From positions 62,001 through 126,000 of the forward strand of contig PIVX01000001.1 in assembly GCA_003353785.1 (NCBI GenBank): a DNA stretch of 64,000 bases. The letters run 5' to 3'. This stretch comes from Gammaproteobacteria bacterium. GTDB lineage: Bacteria; Pseudomonadota; Gammaproteobacteria; PIVX01. A program made the position numbers and the translations under genes. This document shows, piece after piece, positions 16,750 to 26,214 of this stretch. Under the pieces are notes generated by a model. The model worked only from the letters and a program-made list of their open reading frames with translations, was not told the origin of the DNA and ran no database searches. The first letter of the stretch is position 1; every line of letters starts with the position of its first letter.

Positions 16750-18900
16750 ATGGACAGCAGGATTTGTTTGAAAAAAAAATTCGTATACCTATTAGCATTA
16801 ATAATATTGCTAATACTTCCCTATACACAACCATATAGTTATTTAAAATACAGTCCATATATTCAAGCAGAAGGTAAAATAGGAAATCAAAGAAGTATTA
16901 TTAGGCCTGCAGCTGTCATTCCACTATATCAAAGATCAAATATACTAATACACTTATCATTAATAGGAATGACAGATACTACTCATTCTTTAGAAGGAAA
17001 TACCGGAATAGGTGTTAGAAAGCGATTTAAAAATAATATCTTTGGGATCTACGTATTTTATGATATTAGAAAATCATCAAAAAACAATATCATTCATCAG
17101 GCAACCATAGGATTAGAGTGGTTTAGAAACTACTTAGAATTTAGAACAAACATATATTTACCTAAACAAAAATTTTTTTCAACATCAAAACCTACTCATA
17201 TATCACATTATAAAAAAGAGGGAAATACTATAGATATTCAAATAGGTACAGAAAGAAAAATAGAACAAGCATTAAGAGGATTTGATATTGATATAGGAAG
17301 TCAAATTCCAAAATTTGAGAGACTAACTATAAGAGGAGCATATTATTACTTTGGCATAAATAAAAAACATATTGAAACCCGTAGAGGATTCCGTGGAATT
17401 ATAAATTATCAACTAAATAAATTTATACAACTTAATTTAGAAACTAGCTATGATAATCAAAGAAAATTAATATACTTTGGAGGAATAACTATTAAGTATA
17501 CATTTGATAATAACAAAGATTCTCCAAACCTAACAAGATTAGAAAGAAAAATGAACAGCTTACCAATTAGAGACATAGATGCTGTTATTGGACATAGTAT
17601 AAAAGAAGACCTAGAAGCAACAGCTAAGATAATAGATATTAATAAAGATACCACTATCATTATTGGAGACAGTATTGATAATACACTAACACTAATAGAT
17701 TTAACGGATAATGGTCAACTAATTCATCATATTTCAACATTTAATTTTGAGGATCAGTATATTTCTAATAAAATTAAGGAACTTTGTAATAAGAATATTA
17801 TAACCGATGATAACATCGTTATTTTATTTGTTAATGAAAATAGTCAATTCACTGATATCAATAAATTCAATTCTAGAGAACCTATAAATATCGTAAGTAG
17901 AATTAAGTACTCTCCTACCACAAACGATACAAGAAATTTTATGAATTTATTGAATGTTGTATCTAGAACTGTTGAAAATATAGACATTGCTCAAGAGCAT
18001 AAAAATAAAAGAATCAACATACTTAACCAACAACTTAATAGGCAACAATTAAACATAGAAGAGCTACAAAACAATATTAATGCAAAACAAACTCAGCTTA
18101 CTCAACAGCAACAAGAAAATTTAAGACTGCAAAATTCAACTGACAATGAACAAAATCGACTACAAGATGAAATTAATGCAAGACAGCTTGATATAGAAGA
18201 GCTACAAAGAAGTATTAATGTAAAACAAACTCAGCTTACTCAACAACAACAAGAAAACTTAAGACTGCAAAATTCAACTGATAATGAACAAAATCGACTA
18301 CAAGATGAAATTAATGCAAGACAAATTGATATAGAAGAGCTACAAAGAAATATTAATGTAAAACAAACTCAGCTTACTCAACAACAACAAGAAAACTTAA
18401 GACTGCAAAATTCAACTGACAATGAACAAAATCGACTACAAGATGAAATTAATGCAAGACAGCTTGATATAGAAGAACTACAAAGAAATATTAATGTAAA
18501 ACAAACTCAGCTTGCTCAACAACAACAAGAAAACTTAAGACTGCAAAATTCAACTGACAATGAACAAAATCGACTACAAGATGAAGTTAATGCGAGACAA
18601 CTTGATATAGAAGAACTACAAAGAAATATTAATATAAAACAAACTCAGTTCACTCAACAACAGCAAGAAAACTTAAGGCTACAAAAATCAACTGATATTG
18701 AACAAAATCGACTAAAAAAAGAAATCAATATACGACAACTTAATATAGATAAATTACAAAAAAATCTTAATGAAAAACAAAATCACCTTACTCAACAGCA
18801 ACAAGAAATAAATCAATTACAGCAAACCATTATTAAACAGAGTCAAATATTAAAAAATAATAACTCCTCAGAGAATGATAACGAGTGGGAAAAAATCTAA
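16750..18900 (+). CDS. Inverse autotransporter (intimin/invasin-like) with coiled-coil repeats
   Basis: A 716-residue protein. A signal peptide (to about residue 30) is followed by the inverse autotransporter beta-domain, about residues 35-255: YIQAEGKIGNQRSIIRP, AVIPLYQRSN, LEGNTGIGVRKRF, GIYVFYDIRKS and the EFRTNIYLP segment that also occurs in intimin and invasin barrels. Residues about 280-415 form a domain I do not recognise. From about 420 the protein is Gln/Asn-rich coiled coil built of 46-residue repeats. In known members the barrel anchors an exposed C-terminal passenger, normally Ig-like/lectin domains for adhesion; here the passenger is a predicted coiled coil. It stands alone. Confidence 0.85.
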   Translation: MDSRICLKKKFVYLLALIILLILPYTQPYSYLKYSPYIQAEGKIGNQRSIIRPAAVIPLYQRSNILIHLSLIGMTDTTHSLEGNTGIGVRKRFKNNIFGIYVFYDIRKSSKNNIIHQATIGLEWFRNYLEFRTNIYLPKQKFFSTSKPTHISHYKKEGNTIDIQIGTERKIEQALRGFDIDIGSQIPKFERLTIRGAYYYFGINKKHIETRRGFRGIINYQLNKFIQLNLETSYDNQRKLIYFGGITIKYTFDNNKDSPNLTRLERKMNSLPIRDIDAVIGHSIKEDLEATAKIIDINKDTTIIIGDSIDNTLTLIDLTDNGQLIHHISTFNFEDQYISNKIKELCNKNIITDDNIVILFVNENSQFTDINKFNSREPINIVSRIKYSPTTNDTRNFMNLLNVVSRTVENIDIAQEHKNKRINILNQQLNRQQLNIEELQNNINAKQTQLTQQQQENLRLQNSTDNEQNRLQDEINARQLDIEELQRSINVKQTQLTQQQQENLRLQNSTDNEQNRLQDEINARQIDIEELQRNINVKQTQLTQQQQENLRLQNSTDNEQNRLQDEINARQLDIEELQRNINVKQTQLAQQQQENLRLQNSTDNEQNRLQDEVNARQLDIEELQRNINIKQTQFTQQQQENLRLQKSTDIEQNRLKKEINIRQLNIDKLQKNLNEKQNHLTQQQQEINQLQQTIIKQSQILKNNNSSENDNEWEKI
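18052..18880 (+). repeat. 138-bp in-frame tandem repeats in the inverse autotransporter gene
   Basis: Six units start at 18052, 18190, 18328, 18466, 18604 and 18742, exactly 138 bp (46 codons) apart. The unit reads (D/N)IEELQ ... KQTQLTQQQQENLRLQ ... EQNRLQDEINARQ. Units 2-4 are nearly identical at DNA level, unit 1 and unit 5 differ slightly and unit 6 is diverged and incomplete. The fixed period in multiples of three means that gain or loss of units keeps the frame. Confidence 0.95.
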
Positions 18901-19305
18901 AAAAGCTAATATAACAATCATTATTGTCCATACTAGCCGATTTTTTTCCATAAAATATTTAGTAATTTTATATAAGCTTGCTAAAATATGCTTTTCTTAT
19001 GGAATTTTGACCATCCTCACCCACCTTTCGGCGTGTGATTCCTGAATCTTACTTCTAGAAATCATCAAAGAATATATTAGAGCTCAAGAGACACCTAACT
19101 AGACTAGTGCCTTATATCCTCCACCGGAAGGAATAGGTTTTATAGCACGATATTGATAAAACATTCTCGAACTAAATAACCTAGCATAGCAAATCCTTAA
19201 ATAAGCACTTGAAAAATACTAAACCAACTGTAATTTATTCTGCACAAATATTGATCTAAATTTATATACAACTAAGATTATAAAAGGTAATATAAATATA
19301 CTACC
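18901..19305. other. Gene-free stretch with a GAAA-loop hairpin, possible IS remnant
   Basis: No credible gene. On the minus strand 19037-19018 forms a hairpin CACACGCC-GAAA-GGTGGGTG with a GNRA loop, followed by GAGGAT. Upstream on that strand a broken frame reads QYRAIKPIPSGGGYKAL. The layout recalls the end of an IS605-type element, but no TnpB motif is left, so this stays uncertain. Confidence 0.3.
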
Positions 19306-20487
19306 ATGAAAGAATATATAGAAAAAAACACAGCTAAATACCCAGTCCCACCTAATAATATGACTGCTATTAGAAAACCAAGTTGTATTCATTTTAGTAT
19401 ATGTGGAGGATGTAGTTTTCAGCATATATCTCAAGATATTCAAATCAATATTAAGAATAGTATTCTAAAGAAAAAATTTAAAACATATGACATTAATCTA
19501 CATAACCAACTTGCTCCTCTAGCTACAAATGAATGGAACTACCGATACAAAGCAAGAATGAGTGTCAAATATGATATTAAAAAAGATAGAGTATTAATTG
19601 GCTTTCGCGAGAGAAAAAATTCTAGATTTGTAGCCAACATTGATTCGTGTAAGATCTTACCAGAACATATAAGCAATCTATTTCCTGAACTAAAAAAAAC
19701 TGTTTACTTACTATCAATAAAAAACAGAATTCCTCAAATAGAGCTAACATACAATGGTAGCATTTCTATACTTGTATTTAGAATACTTACAGAATTATCA
19801 GAAAATGACGTCTATATTCTCAAGAATTTTTCAAAAGAAAATGATATCCAAATATATTTACAACCAGGTAATGAGTTATCTATGTATCCATTGAACAAAA
19901 ATAACATACAAATATTATCATATACGATTGAACAATATAATGTATCTCTTAAATTTCAACCTTACCATTTTATACAAGTCAATCTTACTTTAAATAAAAA
20001 AATGATAGAGCAGGCAATTAATCTACTAGAATGTGGGGAGAAAGATAATATTCTAGATTTATTTTGTGGAATCGGCAATTTTTCTATACCTATGGCAACA
20101 ATAGTCAAGTCAGTCACTGGGATAGAATTATCTACCAATATGGTTAATCAAGCTAAACAAAATGCTAAAGATAATAAATTAAATAACACAAATTTTATTG
20201 CTCTTGATCTACAAAAAGCCAATAGCTTAAATAGATTTAAAAATATCGTTAATAAAGTTATTATTGACCCTCCTAGAAGTGGTGCATCTACTATATTGTC
20301 TGAAGTATTATCTATCAAACCAAAATATATTTTATATATATCCTGCAATCCTGACACTCTATCATCAGATGCAAAAATAATTCTAGATAGTACTTATTAT
20401 ATAGAACAATATGGGATAATTGATATGTTTTCTCAAACTAAGCATATAGAATCTATGATGTTATTTAAACATGATGAATACAGATAA
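19306..20487 (+). CDS. rlmD: 23S rRNA (uracil(1939)-C(5))-methyltransferase RlmD, without TRAM domain
   Basis: A 393-residue RNA methyltransferase. The iron-sulfur cysteines are C27, C33, C36 (CIHFSICGGC) and C115. The SAM-binding segment DLFCGIGNFSIPMA lies near 250, the DPPRSG motif near 322 and the catalytic cysteine in SCNPDTL near 347. Detailed matches (FQPYHFIQVN, MFSQTKHIESM) favour RlmD over RlmC. The N-terminal TRAM domain of RlmD is absent: an in-frame stop lies six codons upstream of the ATG. RlmD methylates U1939 of 23S rRNA. It overlaps relA by 17 bases, the order seen in E. coli. Confidence 0.9.
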   Translation: MKEYIEKNTAKYPVPPNNMTAIRKPSCIHFSICGGCSFQHISQDIQINIKNSILKKKFKTYDINLHNQLAPLATNEWNYRYKARMSVKYDIKKDRVLIGFRERKNSRFVANIDSCKILPEHISNLFPELKKTVYLLSIKNRIPQIELTYNGSISILVFRILTELSENDVYILKNFSKENDIQIYLQPGNELSMYPLNKNNIQILSYTIEQYNVSLKFQPYHFIQVNLTLNKKMIEQAINLLECGEKDNILDLFCGIGNFSIPMATIVKSVTGIELSTNMVNQAKQNAKDNKLNNTNFIALDLQKANSLNRFKNIVNKVIIDPPRSGASTILSEVLSIKPKYILYISCNPDTLSSDAKIILDSTYYIEQYGIIDMFSQTKHIESMMLFKHDEYR

Positions 20488-22582
20488 TAATAAACAACAA
20501 TCTAGTAATTATAGTGATTGGTTAAAAAAAATTAATTCCAATACAAATTTGCAGCCTACAGAAAAAACACAGGAAGCTTTAAAGCTTATGCACAGTGTAA
20601 AATCATACGATGAATTTACTAAAAAAATTTCTCTTGAAACCGCATATATTATTGCAAAATTAGGATATGATGAAAATACTGTTATTGCCGCCATTCTCAT
20701 GTATACACCAAATTCTCTGAAAATAAAAATAAATAATAATGTTGTACTTAAGTTAGTGTCAGGGATATCAGTAATGGAAACAATCGATAAATTATCAAAC
20801 AAATCAAGTACAAATAAAATTCAAGTTAACAATATTAGTAAGATGATTATAGCAATAATTAATGACCCTAGAGTTTTAGTTATAAAGCTTGCCGAACAAT
20901 ATTGCAAATTAACTTATAGTATGGGAAAAGAATTATCCCAATTAGAAACTGCTAAAGTAGTTATGGATATTTATGCCCCTTTATCCAATAAGCTTGGTAT
21001 AGGAAATCTTAAATCAGAACTAGAAGATGCTGCATTTAAGCTCTTAAGTCCAAAAGAATATAAAATAATATTTAAATTAGCAAAGGCTGACACTAATGAA
21101 AGAAATAGACAAATATCTATTGTTATAAGACAAATCGAAGATGAATTAAAAAAAATACTATTAATAAAATATGATATTTACGGTAGAGCAAAACATATCT
21201 ATAGTATCTTCAAAAAAATGCAGAAAAAAAATATAAAAATTGAACAAGTTTATGATTCCATAGCAATTAGAATATTAGTACCCAATATAGATAACTGCTA
21301 TGAAGTACTAAGTATTGTCCATTCTCTGTGGAAAAATATACCAGAAGAATTTGATGACTACATTGCTAACCCAAAACCCAATGGATATCGTTCTCTACAC
21401 ACAGCAGTATTTAATAATAAACATGAATTTGAAATACAAATAAGAACTTTCCAAATGCACCAAGAAGCAGAATATGGAATAGCGGCTCATTGGATTTATA
21501 AATCATCCGCACAGCACTTAAAGGAAGAAGATCAGAAAATTAAATGGTTAAGGAACGTTTTAGAATGGCGAGATCACTTATCTCATAGCAATCTACAAAA
21601 CACTAATATAATAGATAATAGAATATATGTATTTACTCCAATCGGAGATGTTATAGACCTTCCAAATGGCTCTACTCCCATAGATTTTGCTTATGCTATT
21701 CATACTGATGTAGGTCATAAATGCAAAGGAGCTAAATTATTAGATAGAATTGTTCCTCTTAATCACAAATTAGAAACAGGAGATCAATTAAAAATACTTA
21801 CTAATAACGAATCTAATCCAAGTAGAGATTGGTTATTAAGTAGCAACGAATATGTAAAAACAAAAAAAGCAAAAATAAAAATTACTCAATGGTTTAATCA
21901 ACATGATGTAGATATGTTAAAACAATTAGGTAGAGCTAATTTTGACAGAACTATAAAGAAGTTGTGCTTAAGAAATGTTAACCTAGATAATATAGCACAA
22001 AATTTAAATTATGAAAAAACCGATAATTTTTTAATTGCAATTGGTAGAGGAGAAATAAAGCTAAATTCCATTCTACAGCCAGAAATAAAAAGCATCCCTA
22101 AAAACAAAAAAACTACTCAAGAAGGATCTTTAGATAAAGTTCATGTAAATGGAATTGGAGTAGTTATATCAAAAATAGCTAAATGCTGCTCACCAAACAA
22201 TGAAGATGATATTATTGGATATATATCACAATCTATGGGGATATTAATACACAAAATAAATTGTACTAATATATTAAAAAAACAAGGAATTCAAATTAAT
22301 AAACTAATACACGTGCACTGGGCTAGCAATAGTATAAAAAATAAATTTTTTTATATCTCTATTTCAGCAAACAATACAGATAGAACAGTAAAAAAAATTC
22401 ATAGTACATTACTAAAATATAATTTTAAAATTATTCAATTTATTACTACCGAACAAGAAAATAATAAAATATTAATAAATGCATGTTTAACTAATAAAAA
22501 TTTTTCAGAAAATAATATAAATGAAATAAAAACTAATATAATGGATAATAAAGATATTATTTCTTTTAACAGTAATTTTTAA
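20471..22582 (+). CDS. relA: GTP pyrophosphokinase RelA ((p)ppGpp synthetase I)
   Basis: A 703-residue RelA/SpoT homologue. The N-terminal hydrolase domain has lost its HD metal site (no HD pair in the AAILMYTPN region), as in RelA. The synthetase domain has YDSIAIRIL, the EFDD motif (the acidic ExDD signature of RelA-type enzymes) and NPKPNGYRSLHT. A TGS domain (YVFTPIGDVIDLPNGSTPIDFAYAIHT) and zinc-finger and ACT-like parts (KCCSPNN) follow. RelA makes (p)ppGpp on ribosomes stalled with uncharged tRNA. The start overlaps rlmD. Confidence 0.95.
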   Translation: MMNTDNNKQQSSNYSDWLKKINSNTNLQPTEKTQEALKLMHSVKSYDEFTKKISLETAYIIAKLGYDENTVIAAILMYTPNSLKIKINNNVVLKLVSGISVMETIDKLSNKSSTNKIQVNNISKMIIAIINDPRVLVIKLAEQYCKLTYSMGKELSQLETAKVVMDIYAPLSNKLGIGNLKSELEDAAFKLLSPKEYKIIFKLAKADTNERNRQISIVIRQIEDELKKILLIKYDIYGRAKHIYSIFKKMQKKNIKIEQVYDSIAIRILVPNIDNCYEVLSIVHSLWKNIPEEFDDYIANPKPNGYRSLHTAVFNNKHEFEIQIRTFQMHQEAEYGIAAHWIYKSSAQHLKEEDQKIKWLRNVLEWRDHLSHSNLQNTNIIDNRIYVFTPIGDVIDLPNGSTPIDFAYAIHTDVGHKCKGAKLLDRIVPLNHKLETGDQLKILTNNESNPSRDWLLSSNEYVKTKKAKIKITQWFNQHDVDMLKQLGRANFDRTIKKLCLRNVNLDNIAQNLNYEKTDNFLIAIGRGEIKLNSILQPEIKSIPKNKKTTQEGSLDKVHVNGIGVVISKIAKCCSPNNEDDIIGYISQSMGILIHKINCTNILKKQGIQINKLIHVHWASNSIKNKFFYISISANNTDRTVKKIHSTLLKYNFKIIQFITTEQENNKILINACLTNKNFSENNINEIKTNIMDNKDIISFNSNF

Positions 22583-22646
22583 AGATAATCTGAAAATTCA
22601 GCTATTAAATAACATAGAAAATTTTAACCAACAACCCAATAAATTT

Positions 22647-23078
22647 TTAATGACATTTTTTGAGATTTTTTTTCACTAACCAATAATTTATTGGCAAAGC
22701 AGTAATATATCCTGCTGGTATAGCTGCAATTAATCCTAACCAAAATATTGAGTCATATATTGATACAGCATTAACTCCACCTATATAATAATCTACCCCG
22801 TTCATAGCAATTTCCATCCCTGATATAGATATTACTTCTCCAAACCATACAGTTTTAATAGCTAGCAAATAAGAAATTTTGTGTTTTTTCAAGATTGAAA
22901 TAACAGCTAGTAATAAACCCGAAATAAACGCTAAAATTGTTGCAAAAGCTATAGTAATAGGTGGTGTCCAAGATAATGACACTCCTATGAATAAACCAGT
23001 GATCTCTCCTATTAAACACCCTATTAAGCAATGCACAGTTACACTAGCAGCAGTAATAAATATTTTCCTATCAAACAT
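22647..23078 (-). CDS. DUF4396 family membrane protein
   Basis: A 143-residue protein with about four transmembrane helices. It has the motif HCLIGCLIGEITGLFIG near the N-terminus and later GEVISISGMEIAMN and PAGYITALPINYWLVKK, which fit DUF4396 proteins. Their function is not known; the conserved His/Cys pair could bind a metal. It is a single minus-strand gene downstream of, and convergent with, relA. Confidence 0.65.
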   Translation of the reverse strand: MFDRKIFITAASVTVHCLIGCLIGEITGLFIGVSLSWTPPITIAFATILAFISGLLLAVISILKKHKISYLLAIKTVWFGEVISISGMEIAMNGVDYYIGGVNAVSIYDSIFWLGLIAAIPAGYITALPINYWLVKKNLKKCH

Positions 23079-23316
23079 ATTATAAAAACTAAAAAGCTAT
23101 TTAGTTAAAAAAAATCCTATATAATCTCTAATTTAACCAAAATCTTAGAGATAATAGCAGTGCTATATCCAAATGATCTTACTGATAATGAATAGGGAAT
23201 GATAGAATTATGTTTTGACCGCACAGCTCAAGAGATACTGTAGTAAAACCTGATGCAACTCACTACTGCAACGCCTGAATAATAATTACACACAAAAAAG
23301 CAAAAGTGTGCATAAA

Positions 23317-23541
23317 TCAGTTCTGAGTAATTTCATCAATTTTATTTTGTGCTCGCTTCTTTATTTCTTCCTTTGCCTCATCACTACTTCCATATTTTCC
23401 ACCTAGATCTCCTTGTATATCAATATCATCATCTGAGTGAATAGTAATTGTATATGAGCCGCTCCATATAGAATTGTCTTCAAAGACTGAACAAGAAATC
23501 TCCGCATTTTTATAGTTAAATTTATAGTCTTCTCTGGACAT
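23317..23541 (-). CDS. Small hypothetical protein (74 residues)
   Basis: A 74-residue soluble protein with predicted strands (YKNAEISCSVFED, SGSYTITIHSDDDIDIQG) followed by a charged helix (SDEAKEEIKKRAQNKIDEI). An AGGAG-like site (TAGGAGTTATT) lies just before the ATG, which supports it as a real gene. I recognise no family and the neighbours give no clue. Confidence 0.55.
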   Translation of the reverse strand: MSREDYKFNYKNAEISCSVFEDNSIWSGSYTITIHSDDDIDIQGDLGGKYGSSDEAKEEIKKRAQNKIDEITQN

Positions 23542-23868
23542 AATAACTCCTAGATTAAATATTCATTTAAAGTGCGGTAGATTTATTTAAGTATACTAGA
23601 CGTAATAAATATTTTGATAAACAACTAAGCATTATAGTCACGAGTTAAATCTACCAAATATACCGAAAAAATAATAATTAATACAATTTCATATATAGTA
23701 CTTAGTAGAATTTAATGCAAAATGCTACTAAATTTACTTTCCTAGATATTTTGAAATTCATTCACAATAAATCATCATACTCATTAAAAGACAAGGATAA
23801 TTCTCGCAAATCAGTATTAGTTTATTATAATGTTATTTTTAGTTATAATAATTATCTTATTTGTTTTT
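23542..23868. other. Gene-free stretch with a 10-bp inverted repeat
   Basis: No credible gene. The plus-strand frame from 23715 has no family features. GGTAGATTTA at 23576-23585 is repeated inverted as TAAATCTACC at 23646-23655, enclosing 60 bases. This could be a relic of a small inverted-repeat element. Confidence 0.35.
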
Positions 23869-24609
23869 TTAACCTATATAATATTCTTTCTTACCTTCAT
23901 TAATTTTTTGTGTTAGATGAATTAATTTAGATGGCTCTTTAAGTGCAATAGATTTTTCAGAATCTGGATAAAGCATTACATTAGAATACATAATACAATC
24001 ATCATCATCACATTGTTCTATTTGTTCTAGTTTAATAGTTGTGTTCCCAGTATTTTTAACTAATAAACTTTCCCCAATCTTTCTTGCTAGTAAATCAGGA
24101 TGTGTCAATTTTGGCCTCACTATTACTAAAATTTTAGTGCTTGTACCAGCAGCTTGTTTAAAATCTACTGATTTTTCATTTTCAAATTCTTTAAGCTTTG
24201 ATGTTAAATGAGTACTGCTTACATCGAGCATAAACAATTGATCTGATTCTTGTAATTGCGTTCTTTTAAGAACCATGATTTTTCTAGACTGCCCTGGTTT
24301 TAGAGTTAACTTTTTAGGGATAATAATTAATTCATCCTTGGATGCTGTTTTACGATTTTTGTCCGCTATATTTTCAAATGATATTTGTGTTACAGAGGAC
24401 TCGTCCCCATAATTATATAAGGTAAAATACTGGTTCTTTTTTGAAAATGGAAAATCTAGAATATGTGCCGATGCTTTTAATTTCATCTCTGCAAGCACAT
24501 CACTAAACAGCAATATTAACAAACCTATAATAAATTTATTTAAATTATTCTTAAAAAAATTAAACCAATAATATTCATAGTAAACTTTTTGTTTATTTAC
24601 ATTGTACAT
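23869..24609 (-). CDS. PapD-like periplasmic chaperone
   Basis: A 246-residue protein with an N-terminal hydrophobic segment (about 25-42) and two Ig-like domains in the PapD manner: FTLYNYGDESSVTQISFEN, then IIPKKLTLKPGQSRKIMVLKR, which is the conserved G1-F1 region, and KILVIVRPKL leading into a second domain with LLVKNTGNTTIKLEQI. Such proteins hold pilus or spore-coat-like (SCPU) subunits in the periplasm. No usher or subunit gene is next to it. The first 20 residues look unusual for a signal peptide, so an inner ATG or alternative start is possible. Confidence 0.7.
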   Translation of the reverse strand: MYNVNKQKVYYEYYWFNFFKNNLNKFIIGLLILLFSDVLAEMKLKASAHILDFPFSKKNQYFTLYNYGDESSVTQISFENIADKNRKTASKDELIIIPKKLTLKPGQSRKIMVLKRTQLQESDQLFMLDVSSTHLTSKLKEFENEKSVDFKQAAGTSTKILVIVRPKLTHPDLLARKIGESLLVKNTGNTTIKLEQIEQCDDDDCIMYSNVMLYPDSEKSIALKEPSKLIHLTQKINEGKKEYYIG

Positions 24610-24819
24610 AAATGACTATGATAGATTAAATCCCTATAGATATATTCTATGTAAATACATGAAATTTTTCAAACGACTTTTCTTGCAAATTTTGTGCTAC
24701 AAAAACCTTCTCAAGTACTAGGAATATAGATATAGCCTAGCAAAATCATAAATAATCTCTATGTTATATATACACTTAAACATAAGTCATATGGTTATTT
24801 TCAAACTCTAGAATCAAGT

Positions 24820-26214
24820 TCAATGTCCAGCTATAGTCATCTCTTCTACTAACGTGGAACCTACTAATATATTTTTTCTATGATCTGCATCATTTGAAAT
24901 TGATATAATATTACTAAGCATATCATGTAAATTGCCTGCAATAGTTATTTCATCAACCGGATATTTTATCTCTCCATTTTCAACCCAAAAGCCTACAGCC
25001 CCTTGTGAATAATCACCAGTTACAATATTTATACCATGTCCTAAAAGCTCTGTAACTAAAAGACCTGCGTTCATTTTACTAAGCAAATCCGGGAAAGATA
25101 TATCTTGATTATTAATATATAAATTATTTATACCAGATGCATTACCAGTTGTTTCCAATGATAATCTCCTTGCTGTATAACTATCAAGTACATAATTTTT
25201 TACTATTCCATTTTCTATAAAATATTTTTCTCTTGTCATAACTCCCTCAGCATCAAAAGGATGACTACCTAATCCCCTTTTAAGATGTGGTTTTTCTTGC
25301 ATAGTTAACCAAGATGGTAAAACCTGTAAGCCTATTGTATTATGCAGAAAACTTGATTTCTTATACTGATTACTTCCTGAAATTGCTGAAATTACACACC
25401 CAAATAGAGAGCTAGCAATATCAGCATGAAATATTATTGGGGATTTTCTTGTTGTTAACTTTTGTGGCTTCAATCTTTGTACAGTCTTTTTAACCGCTTT
25501 TTTAGCGACTTCTACAGAACTTTCCAAAGATCTTAAGTCTCTTGAGACTGTATAGTAATAATCTCTCTGCATATTTGTATCTTCTCCTGCTACCAATATA
25601 CAACTAGTTCTATGTTTAGATGAAGGATAATGTCCTAAAAAACCATTAGTATTACTATAAATATTATAAGATTGAGATGTTGAAACACTCACACCTTCAG
25701 AATTAGTAACTCTATCATCTAAATCTAACGCATACGACTCACATTCAATAGCTCTTTCTATCAAATAATTAACAGAAATTTCCCAAGGATGATATAAGTC
25801 CAGATCAGGATAATTAAAAGCCATTAATTCTGTAGGAGCAAGACCTGAATAAATATCTTCATAAACCATTTTTGCAATATTACATGCGGCATTTATCGTG
25901 TCATCAACAGATTTTTTATTTATATCTGTAGTAGAAGCTGTTCCCTTCTTATTACCAAAATATGCTGTTACGGTAATACCTTTCTCCTTATTATATTCAA
26001 CATTTTCTAATTTTTTTAATCGTGAATTAATACATACTCCTGAATAAAGTCCCGTTGAAACCTCAGCATCTGATGCCCCTTTTGCAAGTATTTTTTCCAT
26101 AGAATATTTTGTTAGATCTATTAATTGAGGAACTATAGGATCTCCTATAATATTACTAATCATATCTATATTCTGCTTATGATTTTTAGTCATATATTTA
26201 TTCCGTGCCTCCAA
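24820..26214 (-). CDS. pmbA: Metalloprotease TldE / PmbA
   Basis: A 464-residue partner of TldD in the TldD/TldE protease, which processes or degrades unfolded peptides (for example microcin B17 leader and CcdA). PmbA itself lacks the HExxxH metal site, as here. Motifs include EGVSVSTSQSYNIYSNTNGFLG and, towards the end, LLGHGINIVTGDYSQGAVGFWVENGE and PVDEITIAGNL. Its start overlaps the end of tldD by 17 bases; in E. coli the two genes are apart. Confidence 0.95.
   Translation of the reverse strand: MEARNKYMTKNHKQNIDMISNIIGDPIVPQLIDLTKYSMEKILAKGASDAEVSTGLYSGVCINSRLKKLENVEYNKEKGITVTAYFGNKKGTASTTDINKKSVDDTINAACNIAKMVYEDIYSGLAPTELMAFNYPDLDLYHPWEISVNYLIERAIECESYALDLDDRVTNSEGVSVSTSQSYNIYSNTNGFLGHYPSSKHRTSCILVAGEDTNMQRDYYYTVSRDLRSLESSVEVAKKAVKKTVQRLKPQKLTTRKSPIIFHADIASSLFGCVISAISGSNQYKKSSFLHNTIGLQVLPSWLTMQEKPHLKRGLGSHPFDAEGVMTREKYFIENGIVKNYVLDSYTARRLSLETTGNASGINNLYINNQDISFPDLLSKMNAGLLVTELLGHGINIVTGDYSQGAVGFWVENGEIKYPVDEITIAGNLHDMLSNIISISNDADHRKNILVGSTLVEEMTIAGH

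Noticed and set aside
18052..18880. Regular repeats that could be mistaken for a CRISPR array
   Set aside because: The 138-bp units are in frame within one coding sequence and have no variable spacers.
23215..23280. Short frame reading TAQEILQ and similar, considered as another tnpB tail
   Set aside because: No zinc-finger or INAAKNI motif is near it and stops interrupt it; there is too little evidence.
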